A DNA stretch of 64,000 bases, taken from DT-110 sp030148525 (lineage in GTDB: Bacteria; Bacteroidota; Bacteroidia; Chitinophagales; Saprospiraceae). Positions 8,528 through 17,700 of this stretch are shown piece after piece. The translations under genes and the position numbers were made by a program. The stretch covers positions 1,116,001 to 1,180,000 of the forward strand of contig OZ245751.1 in the NCBI GenBank assembly GCA_965227445.1. The letters are read 5' to 3'. The first letter of the stretch is position 1; each line of letters opens with the position of its first letter. Under the pieces are notes generated by a model. It ran no database searches. It saw only the letters and a list, made by a program, of their open reading frames with translations, and was not told where the DNA came from.

Positions 8528-10303
8528 ATGACCCATAATCACTACCTGGCTGTCCCCTATGCTCCTGAGAGCTCTTCAATGACAGTTTCGCAAGCCATTC
8601 TGGCTTTTTTAAAAGTTGAAGGCGTCGACGCCATCTTTGGCATCCCCGGAGGAGGAATTGCCGATCTGATCAGCGAACTGCGAAAACAGAACGATACCTT
8701 CGATTATGTGATCTGTCGTCAGGAAACGGGAGCAGCCTTTGCCGCCGATGGCTATTACCGCACTACCGGTAAACTGGGAGTGGTCCTTGTTACTTCCGGC
8801 CCCGGTGCCACTAACGCCCTTACCGGACTGATGAATGCCCAGGCCAGCGGCTCAGCTGTACTGGCGATAACCGGCGAGGTACCCGAACAGTTTTTTGGTA
8901 AAGGCTATCTACAGGAAGGGATGGATGCCAAGCTGAGCATCAATGAAGTATACCACTCCGCAGTGGGATACACGGCCGTAATTACCGAACCGACTAACTT
9001 CCAGGCCTTATTTACGCAGGCACTGAGAAACGCTATGGCCAATCCCAAAGCAACCTCCCATATTAGTCTTCCTGTAGACACCTCCAAAGAAACGATAGAG
9101 AAAATTCACATCCCGGAAAGTCCTTACGAATACCGCACCGATCTGGAGGCTTGTAATCCGGACCAGGTGAGAGACGCGCTGCAAACGCTGCTGTCACTGG
9201 ATACGCCACTCATATGGATCGGCCACGGTGCGCGTAGCACGTTGAGAGGAGAACGACTCGATCGGTTCATACAATTTGTGGAGAGGTTCCAGATTCCGGT
9301 CATGACGACGCCCGAAGCCAAGGGCCTGTTCCCGGAAAGTCATCCTATGTCTTTGCGCAACTACGGCATGGCCGAAAGCACCTGGCCCAAAAAGTATATC
9401 AATCCAGATGGCAAAAAAGGCTACGACGGGGTCATGGTCATTGGCTCTCCACTTGGCGAACTGGCGACCAACAAATGGAAGGAAATTGTCATTCCTCAAA
9501 AAGCCTTCATCCAGGTCGACCCCAGCCAGTCAGTAATCGGTCGCGTCTTTCCGCTCTCACAGGGAATCGTGGCGGGGCTGCCGGCTTTCTTCGACCAGCT
9601 TGTTGACATCAGCCAGGAGTTTTCTCCCAATGACAAGCAGGTACAAGCGAGAAGGGATATGATCCAAAAGATAAAAAAAGATTCGCCCTACTACCAACCG
9701 AAAAAAATGCAAAGTAAGGCCGACCCTATCCTTCCTCAGGCCCTCATGGCAGCTTTAAACGACCTGCTTCCGCAGGAAGGTGCCCACATCATTAGTGATG
9801 GGGGCAACTGTATTGGCTGGATGCTGCACTACATGAACATCGACCCACCTCATCAGATCTATTTTGCCCTCGAAATGGGTCCTATGGGCTTCGGCAACGG
9901 TGCCGTAATCGGTGCTAAGATGGGGAATCCCGATAAAACCTGCATCTGTATTACGGGAGACGGTGGTTTTATGATGAATGGTGCGGAAGTATCCACTGCC
10001 GCGCAAAACAACCTGGGCGCCATCTGGATCGTGCTTCACAATAACGATCTCGGTATGGTAAGCCAGGGACAGGCACACTTTTTCCCGCCATCGGCCCCCT
10101 GGAAGGATTACTATCAACTCGGCAATCCAGACCTGAAGTTATTCGCTGAAGGTCTTCGTGCCGATGCCTATTCTATCAGTACCGTGAATGACTTCAAAAA
10201 GGCTTTCAAACAGGCGCTTACGGGGTCTCTGAAAGATAAGCCCCAGGTAATCGTTTGTCATATTAATACGGATGAGGTGCCGCCGTACTATACTGGACAG
10301 TAA
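8528..10303 (+). CDS. Thiamine-diphosphate enzyme, acetolactate synthase-like
   Basis: 591 residues from the ATG at 8528; an upstream TTG at 8483 and a later ATG at 8579 (MTVSQAILAF) are alternative starts, and the later one coincides with the usual domain start. It has the ThDP carboligase three-domain order: PYR domain with FGIPGGG and catalytic Glu in RQETGAAFAADGYYR, central domain (about 200-340), PP domain with GDGGFMMN and the trailing NN that binds Mg-ThDP. VTSGPGATN is typical of the acetolactate synthase superfamily. It is not next to branched-chain amino-acid genes but sits between two amine oxidases, so an acyloin synthase or 2-oxo-acid decarboxylase role in secondary metabolism is more likely than valine/leucine synthesis (inference). 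Confidence 0.9.
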   Translation: MTHNHYLAVPYAPESSSMTVSQAILAFLKVEGVDAIFGIPGGGIADLISELRKQNDTFDYVICRQETGAAFAADGYYRTTGKLGVVLVTSGPGATNALTGLMNAQASGSAVLAITGEVPEQFFGKGYLQEGMDAKLSINEVYHSAVGYTAVITEPTNFQALFTQALRNAMANPKATSHISLPVDTSKETIEKIHIPESPYEYRTDLEACNPDQVRDALQTLLSLDTPLIWIGHGARSTLRGERLDRFIQFVERFQIPVMTTPEAKGLFPESHPMSLRNYGMAESTWPKKYINPDGKKGYDGVMVIGSPLGELATNKWKEIVIPQKAFIQVDPSQSVIGRVFPLSQGIVAGLPAFFDQLVDISQEFSPNDKQVQARRDMIQKIKKDSPYYQPKKMQSKADPILPQALMAALNDLLPQEGAHIISDGGNCIGWMLHYMNIDPPHQIYFALEMGPMGFGNGAVIGAKMGNPDKTCICITGDGGFMMNGAEVSTAAQNNLGAIWIVLHNNDLGMVSQGQAHFFPPSAPWKDYYQLGNPDLKLFAEGLRADAYSISTVNDFKKAFKQALTGSLKDKPQVIVCHINTDEVPPYYTGQ

Positions 10304-10332
10304 GTTGCGGGGCCCATTAATAAAGCAATAAC

Positions 10333-11979
10333 CTACTCCTGCTTTTTACATGGCTTTTGCTTCTCAGAGAGAGGCTCAATCCCCATTTTTTGTAACACCT
10401 TATCGGATGAGCGGAGGGAGCCATTCACCCAACCCTGCATATCGGAGAAGGCCTCATTACAGGTGAAAATGCAGGGTAGGGGTTCGATCATTCTATCAAT
10501 GACCTCGGCGTCATTGACGTTTAGCGCCCATTGGTGGTAGCCGTAGCTGAAGTCATTATTGCCGTTCCAGCTTCGGAAGCTGGTCAGAACGGGCTGAGGA
10601 ATATGGGTGGTATTGAACAACAATTTAAGCTGGCGCAGGGCTTCTTCAACTAAAGCCTCGGAAGCCGGATACATGGTCTGGGGTGGCTCGCTGTGTATTT
10701 GCTGGAGTGGAGAGTCAAATTTTTTCCCGACATTTTGCAGACCCTCCCAGAAATGGACATTATTGAAATCGCAATAAATGGTCAGCGCCGCAGGCGTATC
10801 CGGGTCATCATTTTTTAGCGAGTAAAAAGGATAGATGGCATTGATGGGCAGGTCCGTAAAATTGGGACCATAATCGGTCGTAGGCTGAACGGCGAAGGGC
10901 TGCCGCCACCAGGCGTATTCAAAATATAGGTTGATCTTCATCAGGCACATGCGAATGACGCTGTTGATGTCGTCGTGAAACTGCCGGCCACCGCTCGGAG
11001 CATGTAAGGCCGGGGAAGTATAGTACAAAGCCTCCATTGCTTTAGCCGGCACCGCCAGGATGATCTGCTCTGCTTCGAGTTGGCCGCTTTTTTGTTCGGA
11101 AGACTGAAAATGGGCAACCTGCCCTTCTTCGGCCTGGGTATAATGTACCTTAAACTGTCCCTCCGATCCGTGAATACCGTCGACATTGGTATTTAAAAAT
11201 ACTTCGCCTTTACCTTTTTTCACCTCTTCTTCCAGAGCGTTTATCAAAGTGGTAAAGCCATCCTTGAAGGTGAAGTAATCAGGATCTTTGGGGAAATCCT
11301 CCAGAATCTGCATAGCATCGCCCGCATTAGCCATGGACAGAAACGGCCCTTCAAAACCGACGGTATCGCACAACATGCGGATGCATTCTTCGGAATAGCC
11401 CATGTTTCTCAACAGGCCCCAAAGCGTCCATTGATGGATCGGTATGCCGCGCCAGGTATATTTCAGGCGAAACCTCTGCCAGTCTTCCGGAGTAGGATGA
11501 TCAGGTGCATCGAGGACCTTGTTTTCGGCTAAAATGGCATGATAGGCATTGGTGATGATCTGGACCGGACTTTTTCCCTGTTCGAAGGGCTGGAGATCGT
11601 ACAATTGACTCCAGATCCAATTGTCTGATTCCTCCATGTCCTTTTTGGTAAAATGCTCGCCCCGGACATAATAGCGGTTCTGTTTGTTGCTATCGGCCAT
11701 CGGAAAAGGCACAATGTCTTTGCATAAATCAAAGGCGGAAAACAAAGACATGAGTTCTTTCATCGAGTAATTAAACCGCATACCTCCTTCTTCTTCCCGG
11801 ATGGTGGCATTGCCGATTTTGATCATATCGGTATCCAGTCGACCGCCTGTGCGATCTAATCGCTCCAGGATAACAACTTTCAGGTGCGGGTTTTTACGCA
11901 ACAATCGCCAGGCGCAATACAAACCGGATACTCCGGCCCCGACGATAAGGACATCTGCTTTTTTAGGTATGGATTTCAA
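10333..11979 (-). CDS. FAD-dependent amine oxidase, second paralog
   Basis: 548 residues. LIVGAGVSGLYCAWRL (about 11-26) binds FAD, ILERLDRTGGRLD and EEEGGMRFN follow, and the C-terminal CNEAFSDMQGWVNGSLR is the flavin-contact loop. It has the same architecture as the amine oxidase at 6760-8415 but clearly diverged sequence, so different substrates or steps are likely. It is convergent with the ThDP gene, with only 29 bp between the stop codons. It is expected to be cytoplasmic. The annotated start gives a good N-terminus 10 residues before the Rossmann strand. Confidence 0.88.
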   Translation of the reverse strand: MKSIPKKADVLIVGAGVSGLYCAWRLLRKNPHLKVVILERLDRTGGRLDTDMIKIGNATIREEEGGMRFNYSMKELMSLFSAFDLCKDIVPFPMADSNKQNRYYVRGEHFTKKDMEESDNWIWSQLYDLQPFEQGKSPVQIITNAYHAILAENKVLDAPDHPTPEDWQRFRLKYTWRGIPIHQWTLWGLLRNMGYSEECIRMLCDTVGFEGPFLSMANAGDAMQILEDFPKDPDYFTFKDGFTTLINALEEEVKKGKGEVFLNTNVDGIHGSEGQFKVHYTQAEEGQVAHFQSSEQKSGQLEAEQIILAVPAKAMEALYYTSPALHAPSGGRQFHDDINSVIRMCLMKINLYFEYAWWRQPFAVQPTTDYGPNFTDLPINAIYPFYSLKNDDPDTPAALTIYCDFNNVHFWEGLQNVGKKFDSPLQQIHSEPPQTMYPASEALVEEALRQLKLLFNTTHIPQPVLTSFRSWNGNNDFSYGYHQWALNVNDAEVIDRMIEPLPCIFTCNEAFSDMQGWVNGSLRSSDKVLQKMGIEPLSEKQKPCKKQE

Positions 11980-12403
11980 GAGGGTAAGTGGTTTTAGGTG
12001 TGGGTAATAGTAGAAATAAGATACGGTTTTTTATTCATTATTCTCCGAAACCACCCAGGCCTGGCACCAAACTGGAATAATAACGCCAAAATGGCCATGA
12101 CGTAAGCCGAACATATTTTTTACATCAGATTAGTCTTGGGAATGCATTGCCGACTTGTTTGATGAACCGTTTTCGTATCCTGTAAATACCTCCAAAACGC
12201 CAATTGGAGATTGGCAGATTCATTTGCGAACCCCTACCTGTAATATGCAAGGCTTTGAAGGCTGACATACTCGCTTTAAATAGAAGTGATCTTGGTAAAT
12301 GGATAGATGTGTTGTTGTGGATTCCCTCCTGGAATCTTTACCGCCATATCACTGTTTCCATATTTGGAATAGCCTATTTACTCTGTTACAGAAACCTGTT
12401 GTC
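11980..12403. other. Intergenic stretch, no gene recognised
   Basis: About 420 bases upstream of the divergent amine oxidase and DUF433 genes. Short open frames here show no family signal or consistent coding pattern. It presumably holds the promoters of both flanking genes, but no convincing -33/-7 pair was found. Confidence 0.5.
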
Positions 12404-12643
12404 ATGGAAGACTTGATTACCCGCATTACGATCGATCCGGAAATATGCCACGGGAAGCCTTGTGTACGCAACATGCGCTGGCCGGTAGAAGTGATTTTGG
12501 ATATGATGCTGTCTGAGATGACATTTTCGGAGATCCTGGAAGATCATCCGGAGCTGGAAAAAGAGGATTTATTAGCCTGTCTGGCTTTCGCCAAAAAATT
12601 GGTCGCCGGCGAATTGGTAAATCCTGTCAAAATTGAAATTTGA
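12404..12643 (+). CDS. DUF433 domain protein (antitoxin-like)
   Basis: 79 residues from the ATG at 12404; the frame stays open upstream, but MEDLITRITIDPEICHGKP is the canonical DUF433 beginning. The signature reads ITIDPEICHGKPCVRNMRWPVEVILDMM, here broken by position: residues about 7-34. DUF433 proteins are small helix-turn-helix-like proteins, often encoded with a PIN-like DUF5615 partner as toxin-antitoxin pairs. No DUF5615 gene follows here; the next gene is an opposite-strand nucleotidyltransferase. It is therefore an orphan antitoxin-like protein, function unproven. Confidence 0.85.
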   Translation: MEDLITRITIDPEICHGKPCVRNMRWPVEVILDMMLSEMTFSEILEDHPELEKEDLLACLAFAKKLVAGELVNPVKIEI

Positions 12644-12683
12644 AATTCACTTCACGCAGCTACTCTTAAATGGTCGGGAAAAA

Positions 12684-12815
12684 TTAATTATCTGCCAATA
12701 TCAGTTCCAACTGGTGTACTAACTCGGGAACCTCATCCTGGAGCAATTCATCCAGATCTACCTTCACCGTATTTTGAGAATAAAATAACCCTCTTCGTGC
12801 ATGTGTCTGATAAAC
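12684..12815 (-). pseudogene. Possible HEPN/DUF86 (HepT) 3' remnant after MNT gene
   Basis: Directly after the MNT stop codon the same frame stays open for 43 codons to TAA at 12684-12686, ending DEVPELVHQLELILADN. This resembles the C-terminal helix of HepT (DUF86) proteins, the normal partner of MntA nucleotidyltransferases. There is no start codon and the HEPN Rx4-6H core is absent, so if genuine it is a deleted toxin remnant. The match is by eye and the segment is short. Confidence 0.35.
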
Positions 12816-13136
12816 TCAATCGCTGGCTTCGGCATAAATTAATTCTTGAGTGATATAAGGCAAGGTATGCTCACTCACTGATTCTCTGGTGACCAACTCA
12901 ATTTCCTGCTCAAAGTACGCTTCCAAAAACAGCAGAAGCCCCATGAAATTGTCGAAGGTCTTTTGCCCTGGTTCGTACTCTACCAGGAAATCAATATCAC
13001 TGGCGAGGGTGGCTTCACCCCGGGCGTAGGAACCAAATAAACCAATAGCTTTAACACCAAAAGAGGAAAGCTCTTCTTCTTTTTCCCGCAGAAACTCGAG
13101 GATATCCTCCTTATCAGGTTTGATTGTGGTCTCCAT
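12816..13136 (-). CDS. MNT-type minimal nucleotidyltransferase (MntA-like antitoxin)
   Basis: 106 residues from the ATG at 13136 (METTIKPDKED); an ATG at 13166 would add 10 residues without family similarity. The nucleotidyltransferase signature GLFGSYARGEA followed by SDIDFLVEY gives the GSx10DxD active site. MntA proteins adenylylate (AMPylate) the HEPN toxin HepT and neutralise it. The expected HepT gene should follow, but only a short remnant is visible at 12684-12815, so the pair appears decayed and the protein is an orphan antitoxin. Confidence 0.85.
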   Translation of the reverse strand: METTIKPDKEDILEFLREKEEELSSFGVKAIGLFGSYARGEATLASDIDFLVEYEPGQKTFDNFMGLLLFLEAYFEQEIELVTRESVSEHTLPYITQELIYAEASD

Positions 13137-13310
13137 GAAACATGTCGTTCTATCTAAATAACGCAATTTCTATGGAATTTGATCCCATGTTATGCCAGAT
13201 TGATCAGCCTTTGAGCAAATCAGGAGGAAGAAATGGCTTCCGCCAAAAGAAAATCGCACCGGAGCGATGGTTATTTAGGCCAGGTAGGGCGTTTATTCTT
13301 GAAAAACCGC

Positions 13311-13772
13311 CAAAACACCAATTAACGCGTTAAAACGTTTTGCCACCAAAGACCAAAAAATCGCCAACCCTACCCAGGTCCAAGCCCGAATGGTGGAAAT
13401 TATAGCGAATTGAGGTGATAAGTAGCTGAAAATAAGGCGATTGAAAAGGGTAGGGCAGGGGTGATGTGTTCCATTTTCAATGAAAGTAAAATCCCGGAAT
13501 TTTAAATAATTTGATAATAGACCGGGCTGGAACCCCTGTGAAATGAGGTGTTCAAATAACAATGAATAGTACAGAGATTTAACCGGATGAGCTGTCGCTG
13601 ATCCTTTTGTGCTCCGAGGTCGACATCCCAAAGCCTGCTCGCTATCGCTCGTTCAGGCTTTTTCCGCCAGCGAAGAAGCTCAAGCGGAGCTTGGCTACTT
13701 CGCTAACGAAAAAAGCCTGAGGCCATTCGGCCTCAGGCTTTGTGATGCTCTAGTGATCCCAGCAGGATTCGA
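13311..13772. repeat. Left copy of ~460 bp direct repeat ending in tRNA 3' fragment
   Basis: This stretch matches 23395-23855 at roughly 93% identity by eye with very few indels, including the terminator hairpin. Its right end, 13754-13772, is identical to the last 19 bases (T-arm and acceptor side) of the tRNA-Arg gene at 23837-23855, after which the two copies diverge abruptly. The boundary inside a tRNA 3' end is what integrative elements leave, although the copy also includes several hundred bases of downstream flank. No integrase gene lies between the copies. Confidence 0.85.
13712..13741 (-). terminator. Intrinsic terminator (duplicate copy)
   Basis: A perfect 13-bp stem, AAAGCCTGAGGCC over a 4-base loop, followed on the minus strand by a T run. 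It is the copy of the terminator that serves the tRNA at 23837-24175, here left without an intact gene upstream. Confidence 0.75.
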
Positions 13773-14090
13773 GAGATAGTTTTTAAAATATTGAAGGCCA
13801 GAGAATAAGGCCATTGAAAAACGAAATTGAAAATGGATTGAAAGCAAAGGTTTTTAATTAAGGGGATTTTTTTTGAAATGGAACAAGAGTTTTAAAATCA
13901 GATTTTATAGTTCGGTTAAACCCCCACCAAAAATCCAACTGCATGAGATCGGGTGCCTACGGTGAGGAGCCTGAAGGAAATTCACAACTCGTGACAAGAT
14001 AGCCGAAAATTGAATGTGCTGTAAAAGACAGGCATTGAACATGCTGAAGCCGAAGACTACCTCCTCCTAAGTGTTTTAGTTTCTTTGATC
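13773..14090. other. Intergenic stretch, nothing recognised
   Basis: About 320 bases between the broken tRNA copy and the stop of the immunity-like gene. AT-rich, no open frame with family signal and no strong hairpin seen. Confidence 0.5.
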
Positions 14091-14687
14091 CTAGTGAGTT
14101 GGTATTTTCCAATTAATATAATTAAATAAATCATATAATTCAATGTATCCCTTTTCCTGCGGGGAAGTTGGGGCTTTAGTTATTTCAAGGTGCTTAATAA
14201 ATTTACTGTACATTTCCTCACCAATAACAGTATCAATTAACTTTTCTACAGCAGCAACCAACCATTCACTGTCGTATTTTTCCGGTAGTCCGATCCTAAG
14301 TCCTATTTTTTCAGGAAACTGTGGATTCTCAAGCGGTAAAAACCAAATATCCGATGGATCAAGTGTCACATCCTCATACTTCAATATAAAATCGATGCCT
14401 TGCGGGGGCTTTAAAGCTGTAAACTTCCACCCTTTTATATTTGGAGATTCTTTAATTATTTTTTTTGCATGAGAAAAATATAAATCATCGCCTTCAGCAG
14501 AAATAATTAACTCCATTTTATCTTCATTTGAACCTATTTCTAAGTATAAATTCCTGCAATATTTATGCAATTCGTTTATTGCCTCATCCAAAATGAAATC
14601 AACCTCGACTTCATTCATCGAATTTATTTTCGATAACTTATCTTTATTAAGATCGAACCACCTCCAAAAACTTTTAATATTGTTCAT
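14091..14687 (-). CDS. Probable immunity protein for the RHS toxin
   Basis: 198 residues, acidic and cytoplasmic, no signal peptide. It begins MNNIKSFWRWFDLNKDKL and contains ELIISAEGDDLYF and a GWKFTALKPPQG segment, a pattern I associate with small hypothetical proteins found next to Bacteroidota RHS genes; I cannot name the family. The start is 13 bp downstream of the RHS stop codon, on the same strand, so the two are co-transcribed. Position directly after the variable toxin tip is the usual place for a cognate immunity gene, so that role is inferred from context. Confidence 0.6.
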   Translation of the reverse strand: MNNIKSFWRWFDLNKDKLSKINSMNEVEVDFILDEAINELHKYCRNLYLEIGSNEDKMELIISAEGDDLYFSHAKKIIKESPNIKGWKFTALKPPQGIDFILKYEDVTLDPSDIWFLPLENPQFPEKIGLRIGLPEKYDSEWLVAAVEKLIDTVIGEEMYSKFIKHLEITKAPTSPQEKGYIELYDLFNYINWKIPTH

Positions 14688-14700
14688 TATGATTTAAATA

Positions 14701-17700
14701 TTACTTATTGTTTTTTTTGTCTTGTTTCCTGTATTTGTCACCGGGGCTCCTAATTTTATTGTAATTATTTGGGTTTTCAACTCCTCCATCGTTTTCGATC
14801 CTTTTCGATTCTTGCTTGAATGCTTCTCTATCATTTTTTGCCGGAGTCCAATCTTGCTCAATCAGCGGATCATCGTATTTTTTCTCTTTATCACGAGCAG
14901 ATTTATTTGCTCTAGATTTCCCACCTTTACCATGATACTTCCCTTTTTTATGATAATTTGTATATGAACCTGTATCATCTTTCGCTCTAACAATTCCAAA
15001 ATCGTCTAGCAAGTTATTAGCACCGCTTGCTGCAAAAACTGTTCCATGCGTGGCAACCACAGCAGTTGGAGCTATCGCAAGCGCAGTTGCTCCAAAAGTG
15101 GGGACTGCAGCAACCCCTTCTGCACCAATGGTTGCAATAGCTAGTGCTGTCTCTGCCGCCCCTGCTGCAACAGAAACAACATCTCCGGCTGATTGACCTG
15201 CTGCAGCATATTCAGAATATGGACCAAATTCATTTGGATCTCGTCTAGTTCCTGGAGCATTCCCCACAAAGTTTGATGCAATAGAATTTGCTGCGCCTGC
15301 TATATATGCCCCTGCTTTTAATAGCCATTTCGGTGGATCAGGCATGGTTCCATCTGGATCTATAAATAGAACCGGATTATTGAAACTATAATTGTAAGTC
15401 GACCAAGGTTTCATGACTTCAGACAAAGGATCCACCGCATTCCACCTAGCAATCGCCGGATCATACATTCTGGCCCCATAGTCAAATAACTCCAACCCAA
15501 GCTCGTCATTCCTCTCCTTCCCATTATACGTATACTGATAACTGCCCGCATTCCACTCCATCCCAAAGGGATAATAATCATGGGTTGAAAGCAGCTCCCC
15601 TGAACTGATGGTCCCATTACCATTATCATCGTGGAAACGGACTCGGGTATTGCCCAGGTGATCGGTAATAACGTATTCATGATCCCAGGTACTGCCATCT
15701 TTAACTGCCCTTCCTTCGGCATGGTAGATGGCATCGATGGAGCTGTTGGTGTATTCGATACCTCCAATGTAGTCCTGGATGGTGTTGCCACCGGTTTCAA
15801 TGAGTTTTTTGCGGAGTTTGGAGCCACCAGCAGTGTAGAGGAAGACCAGACTATCTGAACCAGAGCCCGGCTTGATCGTATCAGGAAGATTTAAATGGTT
15901 GTAGGCGATCAAAAGGTCTTTGTATGGATCGTCGGTTAAGTTGCCATTTTTATCGTAGTCATAGCTTCCTCCGCTTCCTTCATCGAAGCCTACTGAATTT
16001 CCACTATCCGTCAAAGAGCTTATTTTATTCGTGCCAGAGCTGTAGGTATATGTAATGTCATCGATTCTGGTATACCCATCATTATATCGTTCAATGTTTT
16101 TAATGTTACCCCTTCCATCTTCATACTCAATAGTGGTCAATCTATTGGGAGTATTTGTGGAAAACGAGCTTGAACTTGGCGACTTTCGGTGAAGGTAAGC
16201 TTCCTCTAACCGATCCAGATAATCGTAAGAGTATCCATACGCTTCATAATTTCCTGTTCCATGCCTCCAGACCATGGTAGCAATATTACCGTTGAACATA
16301 TCTTGTATCGTAGGAGAAATTCCACTTGGCTGGTCGTCATAATACAAAGAAAAAGAAAACCAATCACCATCAGAACTTGTACCTGGGTTCATGGACGAAA
16401 GAAACCCATTTTCCAAGTATTCGTAATCCATACTTTGAAGAACTGTAGATATGCCTATGCCTAAGTCCTTTTCTTTCAATTCATCTTTTACGGTATAGGT
16501 TTGAGTACTTAGATGCTCCGTCTGTCCATCAATGCTAATGGTATGATCTTCCTGGCGACCGGCATGATCATAGGTCATTTCATTGATGATCGGTAGTATA
16601 GTACCACCAGGATACTTATGATCGCGGTCCTCTTTCAGCACATTATCGGCAAAGTCATAGGTATACTCCGTAATTTCGGCCGAGAAATCAGTTAACCGTA
16701 AATGGTGATTCCCTCTTGTTTTATCTACTCGTCCATAAGAGTCATAATAGGTTCTAGTATCGATCCAATCATTGGTCCCTAATATTCGTTCCCTGCCTCG
16801 ACTGACTTTACCGTTATAAATGTTACCACTTCCCGGTATTCCGGCTCCATCATACCATGTCCTAGATAGACTGTCCGAAAAGGTCTGATTACTTGAAACT
16901 GTCAAAATGCCGGACTGGTTGACAAAGCCAGTGGCGATATTTCGGCCATAATCATCAAAATGGGTATGTATCCATTTTCCATCTGACCGCATGTTAGGAT
17001 CCCTGGTGGCAGCCATCAGAGCTCGTTCGTTATAGAGAAAATCGTGGCGCCCTTGATCAGGAATCCATTTATAGACTACATTATCCCGCCCATCATAAGT
17101 ATATCGGTAGGTCAACCCATCACTGCTGGTTGTAGCACCCGGAGGAACTATGGTGTCAAGACGGTTTTTATCATCATAAAGATACTCCGTATCATTAGTG
17201 CTTGATCCTGCACTATTCATTTTACGCATTCGTAACTTGCGTCCCCATTTATCGGAATAAGTGATGTTGTAATTTCCATTAGGGTCTTGAATAGTGTCAA
17301 TCCTCAGTGTATATGCTGGGTATACAACCGATGCAATGGTGCATTGTGAAGTATTTGTTCCATATCCAAAATTAGTGGCGTACCAATCTGGCGGTGTAAC
17401 TGATTTTTTTCGGCTCAGAGGTGAAGACTCGTAAGTAGTTTCTGTGAACTCCGTACCTCCGGGAATACTCGACACGTAAGCACCATTAGAATTAGCAGAT
17501 GCAAAGGGTTCGTAGGTTTTTATTGGTCGGCTGTGCTGGTCGTATTCCGTAACTGTAACAACATCTTTTTGCCCAGGAGAATGCTGCTGAATGACCGATT
17601 GGATAGGTCGTCCAAGTCCATCCACATATTGGAAGGTGGTTTCACCCGTGAAATCGCTGCCGGTAACCGAAGTGAAATCCCCAATCGTTTTGACGTAATT

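Noticed and set aside
12204..12416. 70-codon frame upstream of the DUF433 gene
   Set aside because: It overlaps the DUF433 start in another frame and has no recognisable motif.
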